Assembly: GCA_022842785.1 (NCBI GenBank)
Contig: JALHOW010000004.1
Coordinates: 186,001-250,000 of the forward strand
DNA length: 64,000 bases
Origin: Hyphomicrobiaceae bacterium
GTDB taxonomy: Bacteria; Pseudomonadota; Alphaproteobacteria; Rhizobiales; Hyphomicrobiaceae
Direction of reading: 5' to 3'
This document shows, piece by piece, positions 33,018 to 41,852 of this stretch (position 1 is the stretch's first letter; every line of letters starts with the position of its first letter). Under the pieces are notes generated by a model, which did no database searches, was not told the origin of the DNA, and worked only from the letters and a program-made list of their open reading frames with translations. A program made the position numbers and the translations under genes.

Positions 33018-33959
33018 TCAGTTCGACTTCGAGAGAGCGGCGACTTCGGCCGCGAAGTCGGTCGTCTTCTTCTCGATGCCTTCACCAAGGGCATAGCGGA
33101 TGAAGCCTTCGACCTTGATGGGGCCGCCGACCGCCTTCTCCTCGCCCTTGAGGTACTGGGCAACGGTGATCTTGCCGTCGCCACCGGGGCCCATGAAGAC
33201 CTGCTCGGTGAGCACGACCTGGCCGAAGAACTCCTTGCGCAGGCGGCCCTCGACCATCTTGTCGACGATCTCCTTGGGCTTACCCGTCGCGAGGGCCTGC
33301 TCGGCGTAGACCGCGCGCTCGCGCTCGACGATGGCCTTGTCCAGCGACTCGACGCTCGCGGCCTGCGGGTTGGCGGCGGCTACGTGCAGCGCAATCTGGC
33401 GGCCGATTTCGGCAAGCTTGGCCTTGTCACCGCTCGCGCTCAGCGCCACGAGCACGCCGATGCGGCCGACGTTGTCGGCAACACGGTTGTGGACGTAGCT
33501 CGCGACAACGCCATTCGACGCTGAGAGCGAAGCCGTGCGGCGCACGCTCATGTTCTCGCCGATCGTTGCAATCGCTTCCTTCACCTGCTCGTCAACGGAA
33601 TGGCTCTTGCCGGGATAGGGCGTCGCAAGCAGCTTCGCGAGATCGCCATCGGTATTCATGGCCAGCACCGCAATCTGGCGCACGATCGACTGGAAGGTCT
33701 CGTTGCGGGCGACGAAATCCGTCTCCGAGTTGACCTCGACGAGCGCACCCTTGCTGCCCTCGAGAGCCACGCCGACGAGACCGTCCGCAGCCACGCGATC
33801 GGCTTTCTTGGCAGCCTTGGAGAGGCCCTTCTTGCGCAGCCAATCGATCGCCTGCTCGATGTCGCCGCCCGTCTCGGTCAGCGCCGTCTTGCAGTCCATC
33901 ATGCCTGCGCCGGTCTTGTCGCGCAGCTCCTTGACCATGCTGGCGGTCACGTTTGCCAT
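33018..33959 (-). CDS. tsf: Elongation factor Ts
   Basis: This 313-aa protein is EF-Ts, the guanine-nucleotide exchange factor for EF-Tu. It starts MANVTASMVKELRDKTGAGM, with the TDFVARN core motif (VNSETDFVARNETF) and KIVDKMVEGRLRKEF toward the end. It follows rpsB on the same strand with a 137-bp gap containing two hairpins and ends at an intrinsic terminator. pyrH and frr, which often follow in other bacteria, are not in this window. Confidence 0.97.
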   Translation of the reverse strand: MANVTASMVKELRDKTGAGMMDCKTALTETGGDIEQAIDWLRKKGLSKAAKKADRVAADGLVGVALEGSKGALVEVNSETDFVARNETFQSIVRQIAVLAMNTDGDLAKLLATPYPGKSHSVDEQVKEAIATIGENMSVRRTASLSASNGVVASYVHNRVADNVGRIGVLVALSASGDKAKLAEIGRQIALHVAAANPQAASVESLDKAIVERERAVYAEQALATGKPKEIVDKMVEGRLRKEFFGQVVLTEQVFMGPGGDGKITVAQYLKGEEKAVGGPIKVEGFIRYALGEGIEKKTTDFAAEVAALSKSN

Positions 33960-34020
33960 TGGCTGTCCTGTCTTGGTTCGGGCGATGCGAGCGCAGGCCC
34001 GGCACCGCCTAACAAAATGC

Positions 34021-34045
34021 GCACGCCGCGCAACTGGCGGCGTGC
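34021..34045 (-). terminator. Hairpin between rpsB and tsf, T-rich tail
   Basis: GCACGCCGC (34021-34029) pairs with GCGGCGTGC (34037-34045) around 7 nt; the transcript then reads GCATTTTGTT. It may partly terminate transcription before tsf, adjusting the rpsB to tsf ratio. Confidence 0.5.
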
Positions 34046-34067
34046 ATCCTGTCGCCTATATAGTTGG

Positions 34068-34089
34068 CCCGTCGCACGGTTGCGACGGG
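34068..34089 (-). terminator. Hairpin right after the rpsB stop
   Basis: CCCGTCGCA (34068-34076) and TGCGACGGG (34081-34089) form a perfect 9-bp stem around CGGT, seven bases past the rpsB stop. No T-run follows, so it may be an RNA-stabilising or processing hairpin instead. Confidence 0.45.
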
Positions 34090-34096
34090 CGGAACA

Positions 34097-35092
34097 TCAG
34101 GCCGCCGCGGCGTCGACGAACTTCTTGGCCTGCGCCACCCAGTTGTCGCGGGCGACCCGGCCATTCAGCTTGAGCGCGCCATCGAGCGCGGCGGTGCCGT
34201 TCGCGTCGAGGTCCGCGATCTGCCAGAAATGGTAGACGCCGAGATCGTTGAGGCTCTGCTCGAGCTTCGGGCTGATGCCGCTGATGCGCTTGAGATCGTC
34301 CGCCTCACCGCGCGGTGCATCGATGCCGACGAACGCAGGCGCGTCGGGAATATCCTCCTCGGGGGGAGTCTCGGAGGCGCCAATGTCGATGCCTGCTGAG
34401 CCCTGGCCCCGACCGAGACCATCGAGCGCAGCGCGCGCGATGAGATCGCAATAGAGCGTGATTGCACGACCGGCGTCGTCGTTGCCGGGGATCGGGAAGT
34501 CGATGCCGTCCGGATCGCAGTTCGTATCGACGACCGCGACGATCGGGATCTTGAGCTTCCGCGCTTCCTTGATCGCGATGTCTTCCTTGTTCGTGTCGAT
34601 CACGAACAGGAGGTCAGGAAGACCGCCCATGTCACGGATGCCGCCGAGGCCCTGGTTGAGCTTGTCGCGCTCGCGCGTGAGGTTGAGCAGCTCCTTCTTG
34701 GTGCGGCCCTGCGTCTCGCCGCCCAGCATGTCGTCGAGCTGGCGCAGACGCCGGATCGACTGCGAAATCGTCTTCCAGTTGGTCAGCGTGCCGCCGAGCC
34801 AGCGGTGATTGATGTAGTACTGCGCCGAGCGCTTGGCGCTATCGGCAATGGCCTCGCCGGCCTGCCGCTTGGTGCCGACGAAGAGCACGCGGCCGCCCTT
34901 GGCCACGACGTCGCTCACCGCAACCAGCGCCTGATGAAGGAGCGGCACGGTCTGCGCGAGATCGACGATGTGGATGTTGTTGCGGGCGCCAAAGATGAAG
35001 GGCGCCATTTTCGGGTTCCAGCGGTGGCTCTGGTGACCGAAGTGCACGCCAGCTTCGAGGAGCTGACGCATATTGAATGCAGGCAGGGCCAT
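34097..35092 (-). CDS. rpsB: 30S ribosomal protein S2, with C-terminal extension
   Basis: This 331-aa S2 starts [20 protein letters not shown] with AGGAAG upstream; conserved segments are [20 protein letters not shown] and [24 protein letters not shown]. The last about 75 residues are an added helical domain ([30 protein letters not shown]) resembling a helix-hairpin-helix module. Such long S2 proteins are usual in Bradyrhizobium and relatives. E. coli S2 has 241 residues. It heads the rpsB-tsf operon. The leader contains a GC hairpin with CTTTTGC near 35171-35196 that might attenuate. Confidence 0.95.
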   Translation of the reverse strand: MALPAFNMRQLLEAGVHFGHQSHRWNPKMAPFIFGARNNIHIVDLAQTVPLLHQALVAVSDVVAKGGRVLFVGTKRQAGEAIADSAKRSAQYYINHRWLGGTLTNWKTISQSIRRLRQLDDMLGGETQGRTKKELLNLTRERDKLNQGLGGIRDMGGLPDLLFVIDTNKEDIAIKEARKLKIPIVAVVDTNCDPDGIDFPIPGNDDAGRAITLYCDLIARAALDGLGRGQGSAGIDIGASETPPEEDIPDAPAFVGIDAPRGEADDLKRISGISPKLEQSLNDLGVYHFWQIADLDANGTAALDGALKLNGRVARDNWVAQAKKFVDAAAA

Positions 35093-35170
35093 GCGACTTA
35101 ACTTCCTGTTTTCCGGTTGATCCTCCGCCCACCTGAGAAGGCCCTGCTTGTGCCGCAATGGACAAGCAAA

Positions 35171-35197
35171 AGGCCCACCGGAGCGTCGACCCGGGCT
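35171..35197 (-). promoter_or_regulatory. Possible leader hairpin upstream of rpsB
   Basis: In the rpsB transcript GCCCGG (35197-35191 region) can pair with the CCGG and GGGC further on (35180-35173), followed by CTTTTGC. This could be an attenuator or an S2-binding structure. Evidence is weak. Confidence 0.25.
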
Positions 35198-35386
35198 TTC
35201 GATCGGGTGCGGCGCAATAGGTGTGCGTGTGAGATGGCGGCTGTTTAGCCCGGGCAGCGGGATTTGGCAACCCCCCGCTCAGATAGCTCCGGCGGCGTCA
35301 AGCCTGATGAAAATGCGGGCATTATTCTCACGTGACTCCGAACCGGTCTTTGAATAGAGAAGCGCAAACCCCGTCCGAGCCGCTCC

Positions 35387-36073
35387 GTGAACCAGACCGC
35401 CCGAAACCACATCGTCGACCCGACTGTCAGGACCACGACCCTGACGGATATCGCCTATTCACGCCTCGAGGAGATGATCGCGACGCTGCTCCTGGCGCCC
35501 GGCGAGTTCCTCTCCGAGCAGGTGCTGGCAGAGACCGTCGGCCTCGGCCGCACGCCGATTCGCGAGGCACTTCAGCGCCTTGCACGCGAGGGCCTCGTCA
35601 CGATCCTGCCTCGCCGAGGCGTCCAGGTCACGCCGATCGACTCCGAGGAGCAGCTCCTCGTGATCGAGGTGCGCCGCGAGATCGAGCGGCTGATCAGCCG
35701 CAATGCGGCTGCGCGGGCGACGACCGAGCAGCGCACGGCCTTCGCAGCGATCGCCGACGGGCTCGATCGTGCCGGTCGCGCAAGCGATGCGCTGGAGTTT
35801 CTGCGCCTCGACCGCGAACTCAATCTTCTCATGCTGGACGCGGCACACAACACGTTCGCCGTGCGCACCATGCAGCTCCTGGCGGGCCTGTCGCGGCGCT
35901 TCTGGTACCAGCATCATCGCGATGCCGCCGACCTGCCGCTCTGCGCGCGCCTCCATGCGGCGCAGGCGCGGGCGGTTGCAGCCGCCAAACCGGAGGCCGC
36001 AGCCGCAGCCTCCGACACCCTCATGGACTACGTCGCGACGTTCACCAAGGCAGCGCAGCCGGCCGCCTCCTAA
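35387..36073 (+). CDS. GntR-family regulator with FCD-type domain
   Basis: This 228-aa protein has a GntR winged helix (residues about 18-85: YSRLEEMIATLLLAPGEFLS, LAETVGLGRTPIREALQRL, EGLVTILPRRGVQVTPID) and a helical C-terminal FCD-like domain. GTG start at 35387 with a weak ribosome site. It is divergent from rpsB and converges, 9 bp apart, with a hypothetical gene. No obvious catabolic partner is adjacent, so its target is unknown. Confidence 0.85.
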   Translation: MNQTARNHIVDPTVRTTTLTDIAYSRLEEMIATLLLAPGEFLSEQVLAETVGLGRTPIREALQRLAREGLVTILPRRGVQVTPIDSEEQLLVIEVRREIERLISRNAAARATTEQRTAFAAIADGLDRAGRASDALEFLRLDRELNLLMLDAAHNTFAVRTMQLLAGLSRRFWYQHHRDAADLPLCARLHAAQARAVAAAKPEAAAAASDTLMDYVATFTKAAQPAAS

Positions 36074-36082
36074 CGCCGATCC

Positions 36083-36442
36083 TCAGGCTGCCGCGGCCGC
36101 CCGCATGCGCTCGATGACCTCGACGCGTGTGATCTCGTCGTAGATCGAGATGATATCGAGCAGTGTGGCGTCCACATCCTCGTCGGACATGGCGTTGATG
36201 GTGGTGAAGACGGCCGAGCGCGTCGGCACATTGTGCGTGCCCTGCAGCCGGCGCGCGAGACGCGCGATCCAATCCCTGAGTTCGGCGTCGTCAATCTGGC
36301 GACCCAACTCGGCGACCCTTAGAAGCTGCCGCTCGGCCACGGCGAGCAAGCGCTGGCGCGGCGTTGCGCACCGTGTAGCCAGCTCGAGCACAGCTTCATG
36401 AAGCTGCTCCCAGCACGCTACGACTGCCCCTGGTCTGTTCAT
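36083..36442 (-). CDS. Hypothetical helical 119-aa protein
   Basis: ATG 36442 with GGAAGGG upstream. The protein is alpha-helical and acidic, with WEQLHEAVLELATRCATPRQ and SDEDVDATLLDIISIYDEIT. No motif is recognised. It is between a convergent GntR gene and the propionyl-CoA synthetase gene. A 190-bp upstream gap (36443-36634) shows no gene. Confidence 0.55.
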   Translation of the reverse strand: MNRPGAVVACWEQLHEAVLELATRCATPRQRLLAVAERQLLRVAELGRQIDDAELRDWIARLARRLQGTHNVPTRSAVFTTINAMSDEDVDATLLDIISIYDEITRVEVIERMRAAAAA

Positions 36443-36634
36443 GAGCAATCCCTTCCTCGGACGGTGCGCCGACCCCGCCATACGCAGTGTCACATCGACG
36501 TGCGGCGCATGGAATATTGCCGAAACGGAAACAGAGTTGCGCAAACAGATATCGGGATTTCTTCTCAGCGAAGAAGCACCTGATCCGATTTGCGATAATT
36601 GGAAACACCCCGCATCGACCAGCGCAGCGTCCCG

Positions 36635-38554
36635 CTAGGCCGATCTATTCTTGCTGATCATGCCCCGCGTGCTCATGACCCCGGTGATTTCGTCGAGAAT
36701 GACAGGGTCGTCGATGGTTGCCGGCATTTTCCACGGCTCGCCATCGGCAATCGACCGCATGGTGCCGCGCAGGATCTTGCCCGAGCGGGTCTTCGGCAGG
36801 CGCGGCACGGTCATGACCTGCTTGAAGGCAGCCACCGGCCCGATCTCGTTGCGCACGAGCTTGACGACCTCGGATTCGATCTCCTTCGCGTCGCGGTTCA
36901 CACCGGCATTGAGCACGATGAAGCCCATGGGAATCTGCCCCTTGAGCGGATCGGCGACACCGATCACCGCGCACTCGCCGACATCCTTGTGCTTGGCGAC
37001 GACCTCTTCCATCTGGCCCGTCGATAGGCGGTGGCCGGCGACGTTGATCACGTCGTCCGTTCGCGCCATGACGAACACATAGCCGTCCTGGTCGATATAG
37101 CCGGCGTCTGACGTCGTGTAGTAGCCCTTGAACTCGGAGAGATAGCTCGATCGGAAACGAGTATCGTTGTTCCAGAGCGTCGGCAGGCAGCTTGGCGGCA
37201 GCGGCAGGCGGACAGCGAGCGTACCGGTCTCACCACGCCGGACCTCGTTCCCTTCCGGATCGAGGACCTGCAGGTCATAGCCCGGCATGGGCACTGTCGG
37301 TGATCCGTACTTCACCGGCAATGTGCCGAGCCCGACGGGATTGCCGGCGATCGCCCAGCCCGTTTCCGTCTGCCACCAGTGATCGAGCACCGGCACCTTC
37401 AGGTGCTGCTCGGCCCATTTGATGGTCTCGGGATCGGCGCGCTCGCCCGCGAGGAAGAGCGTGCGGAACTTGCTTAGGTCATACTTCTTGATGAACTCGC
37501 CGCTCGGATCGTCGCGCTTGATGGCGCGGAAGGCGGTCGGCGCGGTGAACATCGCCGCGACCTTGTGCTCGGAGATGACGCGCCAGAAAGCGCCGGCGTC
37601 GGGTGTGCCGACCGGCTTGCCCTCGTACAGGATGCTAGTCGCGCCATGCAGCAGCGGCGCGTAAACGATGTAGCTGTGGCCCACTACCCAGCCGACATCG
37701 GAAGCCGACCAGAAAACCTCACCCGGATCGATGCCGTAGTGATTTTTCATGGTCCACTTGAGCGCGACCATGTGACCGCCGTTGTCGCGCACGACGCCCT
37801 TCGGCGCGCCGGTCGTGCCCGAGGTGTAGAGGATGTAGAGGGGATCCGTCGCGGCGACGGTCACGCAGTCGGCCTTGCGCCCGTTCTTCTTCGCGTCGTC
37901 GATGAGCGCCGCCCAGTCGTGATCACGGCCCTCGATGAGCGACGCCTTCTCCATGGGCCGCTGAAGAATGATGCAATTCTTCGGCTTGTGGGCCGCGAGC
38001 TCGATGGCCTTGTCGAGGAGCGGCTTGTAGGGAATGACGCGGGCGGTCTCGATACCGCAACTCGCCGTCAGCACGGCCACGGGCTGGCAATCGTCGAAAC
38101 GCGTCGCAAGCTCGTTTGCAGCAAAGCCGCCGAAGACGACGGAATGAATGGCGCCGATGCGGGCACAGGCGAGCATGGCGATCGCTGCTTCCGGAATCAT
38201 CGGCATGTAGACGATGACCCGGTCGCCCTTCTGGACGCCGAGATCCTGGAGGACAGCGCCGAGCGTCGCGACCTCTTCGGTCAACTCCGCGTAGGTGTAC
38301 GCCTTGACGGTCTGGGTTACGGGGCTGTCGTAGATCAGCGCCTTCTGCTTGCCGCGGCCGGCGGCGACATGGCGGTCGAGGCAGTTGTAGGCCGTGTTGC
38401 ATTCCGCGCCGACGAACCAGCGGCCATATTCGCCGAGATGTGGATCGAAGACCTTGTCTGCGGGCTTTACCCAGTCGATCTCTTCCGCCGCATCACCCCA
38501 GAATTTCGCCGGGCAGCGTTTCCAGTCGGCATAAACTTTTGCGTAGCGGCTCAC
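36635..38554 (-). CDS. prpE: Propionyl-CoA synthetase-type acyl-CoA ligase
   Basis: This 639-aa AMP-forming ligase has ILYTSGTTGAPKGVV (ATP site), HWWQTETGW and GYYTTSDAGYIDQDGYVFVMARTDDVINVAGHRLSTG (A8-A9 region), and the acetylatable lysine region PKTRSGKILRGTMR. Length and the TLRN-lacking start resemble PrpE rather than acetyl-CoA synthetase (about 650 aa). GTG at 38554 is chosen because GGGAGGG lies just upstream; an ATG at 38644 would add 30 unusual residues. It activates propionate, and possibly acetate, to the CoA ester. Substrate choice is by similarity only. Confidence 0.88.
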   Translation of the reverse strand: MSRYAKVYADWKRCPAKFWGDAAEEIDWVKPADKVFDPHLGEYGRWFVGAECNTAYNCLDRHVAAGRGKQKALIYDSPVTQTVKAYTYAELTEEVATLGAVLQDLGVQKGDRVIVYMPMIPEAAIAMLACARIGAIHSVVFGGFAANELATRFDDCQPVAVLTASCGIETARVIPYKPLLDKAIELAAHKPKNCIILQRPMEKASLIEGRDHDWAALIDDAKKNGRKADCVTVAATDPLYILYTSGTTGAPKGVVRDNGGHMVALKWTMKNHYGIDPGEVFWSASDVGWVVGHSYIVYAPLLHGATSILYEGKPVGTPDAGAFWRVISEHKVAAMFTAPTAFRAIKRDDPSGEFIKKYDLSKFRTLFLAGERADPETIKWAEQHLKVPVLDHWWQTETGWAIAGNPVGLGTLPVKYGSPTVPMPGYDLQVLDPEGNEVRRGETGTLAVRLPLPPSCLPTLWNNDTRFRSSYLSEFKGYYTTSDAGYIDQDGYVFVMARTDDVINVAGHRLSTGQMEEVVAKHKDVGECAVIGVADPLKGQIPMGFIVLNAGVNRDAKEIESEVVKLVRNEIGPVAAFKQVMTVPRLPKTRSGKILRGTMRSIADGEPWKMPATIDDPVILDEITGVMSTRGMISKNRSA

Positions 38555-38664
38555 TGTGAAGCCCTCCCAGTGAATTTCTTCAGCATGATCTATCTTTTCA
38601 CCACTGTTACGCCGCCCATCGCAACCGGAAAGGCGCGTTGGCATGGGCGCAGCCGGAATGGCCG

Positions 38665-39174
38665 CTATGAGCCAGCGGCAACCATGCCGTGGAACTTTGC
38701 GAGTGCACCTGCCTCGAGCTCGACAGCCAGCAGGCGGGCGGGATCGACCGGACCGGGCAACCTTATTTGCCCCGGCGGCACCGGCGCGAAGCCGAAGCGG
38801 CCGTAGTAGGCCATGTCGCCAACGAGCAGGACAACCAGTTCACCACCGGCCCGACCCGCATCAAGCGTTTCAGCCACCAGACGGCGCGCGTATCCCCGGC
38901 CAGCAAGCTCGGGCTCCACGGCGAGCGGCCCGAGCAGGAGCGCGCCCGGCTGGCCGCCGATGCTGATCGGCGTCATGCGCACCGCCGCGATGAGCCGGTC
39001 ACCCATGAGCGCGACGAGGCAATAGGGCGAGAGATCAGGCGCGGCCTCACGCACGCGGTAGGCGGTTCGCGCGAAGCGACCCGGGCTGAAGGCGCGCGCC
39101 TGAAGCGCCGCGATAGCCGGGAGGTCCGCTGGCAGGGCCGGCCGTGTCTCGACGGCAAACGCATCACTGGTCAT
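38665..39174 (-). CDS. GNAT-family N-acetyltransferase (YhbS-like)
   Basis: This 169-aa protein has a GNAT fold: ARTAYRVREAAPDLSPYCLV, the acetyl-CoA loop in ELAGRGYARRLVAET, and VLLVGDMAYYGRFGFAPV, as in YhbS/COG3153. The start at 39174 is the first that gives a complete fold; an extended frame to 39363 is low in complexity and lacks support. Acceptor unknown. It is followed, on the same strand, by the ligase and preceded by another GNAT. Confidence 0.8.
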   Translation of the reverse strand: MTSDAFAVETRPALPADLPAIAALQARAFSPGRFARTAYRVREAAPDLSPYCLVALMGDRLIAAVRMTPISIGGQPGALLLGPLAVEPELAGRGYARRLVAETLDAGRAGGELVVLLVGDMAYYGRFGFAPVPPGQIRLPGPVDPARLLAVELEAGALAKFHGMVAAGS

Positions 39175-39359
39175 CAGATTACGAACCCCAATGCGTGGTG
39201 ACGCGAGATCCCGCAGATAATAAAGCGCGCCCCGACCGGCAGCCGGCAGAGGCGCGAGGGGAATGCACCTAGCCCCAGCGCCCCGTGGCGTCAATCCGCA
39301 AAGGCGCATGGGGCATCTTGATTTAAGTCCGGCTCCGGGCCACGAACGGGCGCCGTATG

Positions 39360-39887
39360 TCATAGCGGCTTGGTGAAATAGTACCGCCGAATGCCGCCAC
39401 CCAGCGTTTTGTTGCTGGCGGACAGCGCGACTTCCTCGCGCACCAATTGATATCCGGCACTGCGATAGAGCGACAGCGCATCATCCTGCAGCTCGGATGT
39501 GCTCAAATCCATGGCGGGACGGTTCCGCCGCCGGCACTCGTCCTCTGCATGGCGCAGCATCATGCGCGCAATGCCACGACGCCGGGCATCGGGGTCGACG
39601 TACATGCGCCGCAACTCCATGGCGGACCCGGACGACGGTTCCAGCCCAAACATCCCAATAAGCCGGCCGCCCTCGACAGCGACCCAGAAACCGCCGTCTC
39701 TTTCGCGATAGTATGCCTCGATGCGGTCGATCTCCTCCCCGAGCGACCGGGCGATGTAGCCCTCGAATACCTCCTTCATGTCCGGAGGTGCCAGAAGGCG
39801 GTTGACCTTGACAAACAGGTCCCGGACTTGGGCGGCATCAGGCGCGGTGAAGGCGCGAATTTCGATTCCGGTGGTCAATTGAGGCAC
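39360..39887 (-). CDS. GNAT-family N-acetyltransferase
   Basis: This 175-aa protein has a GNAT fold: FWVAVEGGRLIGMFGLEP, MYVDPDARRRGIARMMLRHA (acetyl-CoA binding) and ALSLYRSAGYQLVREEVAL. GTG at 39887 is the longest start; the site is weak. The acceptor is unknown. The next gene downstream on this strand is the YhbS-like acetyltransferase, separated by 185 bp with no gene. Confidence 0.8.
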   Translation of the reverse strand: MPQLTTGIEIRAFTAPDAAQVRDLFVKVNRLLAPPDMKEVFEGYIARSLGEEIDRIEAYYRERDGGFWVAVEGGRLIGMFGLEPSSGSAMELRRMYVDPDARRRGIARMMLRHAEDECRRRNRPAMDLSTSELQDDALSLYRSAGYQLVREEVALSASNKTLGGGIRRYYFTKPL

Positions 39888-40006
39888 CCTTTCGTGGCTG
39901 GGACGCTATAGAGATCAGACCGGCATCGGGAACAGGACTAGAAACCGAGATATCGTCCTGCAATCCAGTCAACGGACTGGACCCGCGCACAATCGAAAAG
40001 CGCGTT

Positions 40007-40438
40007 GTGCTTGCAGGCCGTGCACACGAGCTGTTATGCAGCCCGCTACACGATCACGAGGATGCTCACCACGTGTACAACTGCACGAAGTGCCCCGGAT
40101 TCTGCTGCTCCTATCCGGTGATCGCCATCACGAAGCGCGACGTCGAGCGACTGGCGCGCCATCACGAGCTCAGCTTTGACACGGCGGTCAAACGCTTCAC
40201 CAAGAGCGCGCACGGTCACAAGTATCTCATGAGGCGCAAGGCCGACCCGCACTTCGGCAAGATCTGCCGCTTCTTCGATACCGAGGCGCGGCGCTGCACG
40301 ATCTATCATGCGCGCCCCTCGACGTGCCGCGCCTATCCGGGCCCGGGGCGCTGCGGCTACTACGATTTCCTGAGCTTCGAGCGTCGCATCCAGGAAGATC
40401 CCGATCGCGTCGCGACGACGGACCACAAGGAAAACTAG
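40007..40438 (+). CDS. YkgJ-family cysteine-cluster protein
   Basis: This 143-aa protein has CTKCPGFCC near residue 25, then CRFFDTEARRCTIYHARPSTC and PGRCGYYDF, the cysteine set of the YkgJ/UPF0153 family that is thought to bind zinc or an Fe-S cluster. Start at 40007 is a GTG with no strong ribosome site. Function unknown. It converges with an acyl-CoA dehydrogenase, with a structured 215-bp gap. Confidence 0.82.
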   Translation: MLAGRAHELLCSPLHDHEDAHHVYNCTKCPGFCCSYPVIAITKRDVERLARHHELSFDTAVKRFTKSAHGHKYLMRRKADPHFGKICRFFDTEARRCTIYHARPSTCRAYPGPGRCGYYDFLSFERRIQEDPDRVATTDHKEN

Positions 40439-40453
40439 TTTCCTTGTTCTTTG

Positions 40454-40649
40454 TTTCGCGGTCCGCGACGCCTTCGGCTACCGCGGCCGCGGGGCCACCT
40501 CTCCGGTTGGCATTCTCACTTCGCGGCCTTCGGCCGCCACATAAGGGTAGCGCATATTCCTGGTGGGCGCTCGAAGAGCGCGAGGTAAGATTGCGCCCGC
40601 GAGGCAGCGGCCGCGGCGCCGGTAGGCGAAGCCGTCGGCGTCCGCGAAA
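40454..40649. repeat. Long imperfect palindromic intergenic element (REP/RIME-like)
   Basis: The outer arms 40454-40490 and 40607-40649 are inverted, starting TTTCGCGG and sharing CGACG, CTTCG, CTACC and GCGGCCGC with a few mismatches. Inside are two perfect hairpins: GCGGCC-TTC-GGCCGC (40523-40537) and GCGCTC-GAA-GAGCGC (40567-40581). It sits exactly between two convergent genes, and I suspect a dispersed repeat that also serves as bidirectional terminator. Confidence 0.55.
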
Positions 40650-40653
40650 GAAA

Positions 40654-41823
40654 TCAATACGACTTCGGAAGCCCCAGCTGCCGCTCGGCGACGTGCGAGA
40701 GAATGAGCTCGCGAGAGACGGGCGCAATACGCGCGATCATGATCTCGCGCAGATACCGCTCGACGTGGAACTCCTTCGCGTAGCCCATGCCGCCATGGGT
40801 CATGATCGCGGTCTCGCAAGCCTCGAAGCCAGCTTCGCCCGCCAAATACTTCGCCGAGTTCGCCTCGATGCCACAAGGCAGGCCGCGGTCGTAGAGCGAG
40901 GCCGCCTTGAAGACCATGAGGTTCGCCGCCTCGAGGTTCATCCAGCAGCGCGCGAGCGGATGCTGGATGCCTTGGTTCTTGCCGATAGGGCGGCCGAACA
41001 CGACGCGGTCCTTCGCGTATTGCGTGGCACGCTCGATGGCTACACGACCGAGACCTACGGCCTCCGAGGCGATCAGGATGCGCTCGGGATTCATGCCGTG
41101 CAGGATGTATTGGAAGCCTTTGCCTTCCTCGCCGATGCGATCCTCGACCGGGATGTGGAAGCCGTCGAAGAAGACCTGGTTGGAGTCGACAGCCTTGCGA
41201 CCCATCTTCTCGATCTCGCGCACCTCGACGGTCTTGCGGTCGATTGTCGTGTAGAAAAGCGAGAGACCTTCGGTCGGCTTCTTGACCTCCTCGAGCGGTG
41301 TGGTGCGCGCGAGCAGCAGCATTTTCTCGGCGACCTGGGCCGTCGAAATCCAGATCTTGGCGCCGTGAACCTTGTAGCCTGAGTTTCCGTCGCGCACGGC
41401 CCGCGTCTTGAGGCGCGTCGTATCGAGACCGACATTCGGCTCGGTAACGGCGAAGCAGCTCTTCTCCTTGCCGGCGATGAGCGGCGGCAGCATCCGCTGC
41501 TTCTGCTCCTCGTTGCCGAAGACGATGACCGGGTTGAGCCCGAAGATGTTCATGTGAATCGCAGACGCGCCCTGCATGCCGGCGCCGGATTCCGCGATGG
41601 CCTGCATCATGATTGCGGCCTCGGTGATGCCGAGACCAGCGCCGCCATATTGCTCCGGCATGGCAATGCCGAGCCACCCATCGGCCGCCAGCGCCTGATG
41701 CAGCTCAATGGGGAAGCCGCCGTGGCGGTCCTTCTCGAGCCAGTAGCTGTCGCCGAGCCGCGCGCAGATCCTGAGGATCGCGTCGCGGATGCCCTGCTGC
41801 TCCTCGGTGAGGGAGAAGTCCAT
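40654..41823 (-). CDS. Acyl-CoA dehydrogenase
   Basis: This 389-aa flavoenzyme has the family motifs CFAVTEPNVGLDTTRLKT, SGYKVHGAKIWIST, GKNQGIQHPLARCWM and a late SCETAIMTHGGMGYAKEF-like region in the C-terminal domain, with no obvious signal. It oxidises an acyl-CoA to the 2-enoyl-CoA, passing electrons to ETF. It begins 29 bp after the CaiB/BaiF gene stop on the same strand, so the two form an operon. Substrate unknown; a methyl-branched acid is plausible because of the neighbouring racemase-type gene. Confidence 0.9.
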   Translation of the reverse strand: MDFSLTEEQQGIRDAILRICARLGDSYWLEKDRHGGFPIELHQALAADGWLGIAMPEQYGGAGLGITEAAIMMQAIAESGAGMQGASAIHMNIFGLNPVIVFGNEEQKQRMLPPLIAGKEKSCFAVTEPNVGLDTTRLKTRAVRDGNSGYKVHGAKIWISTAQVAEKMLLLARTTPLEEVKKPTEGLSLFYTTIDRKTVEVREIEKMGRKAVDSNQVFFDGFHIPVEDRIGEEGKGFQYILHGMNPERILIASEAVGLGRVAIERATQYAKDRVVFGRPIGKNQGIQHPLARCWMNLEAANLMVFKAASLYDRGLPCGIEANSAKYLAGEAGFEACETAIMTHGGMGYAKEFHVERYLREIMIARIAPVSRELILSHVAERQLGLPKSY

Positions 41824-41852
41824 TCGAGTGTTTCCTGCTTGTTGTTCTTGTA

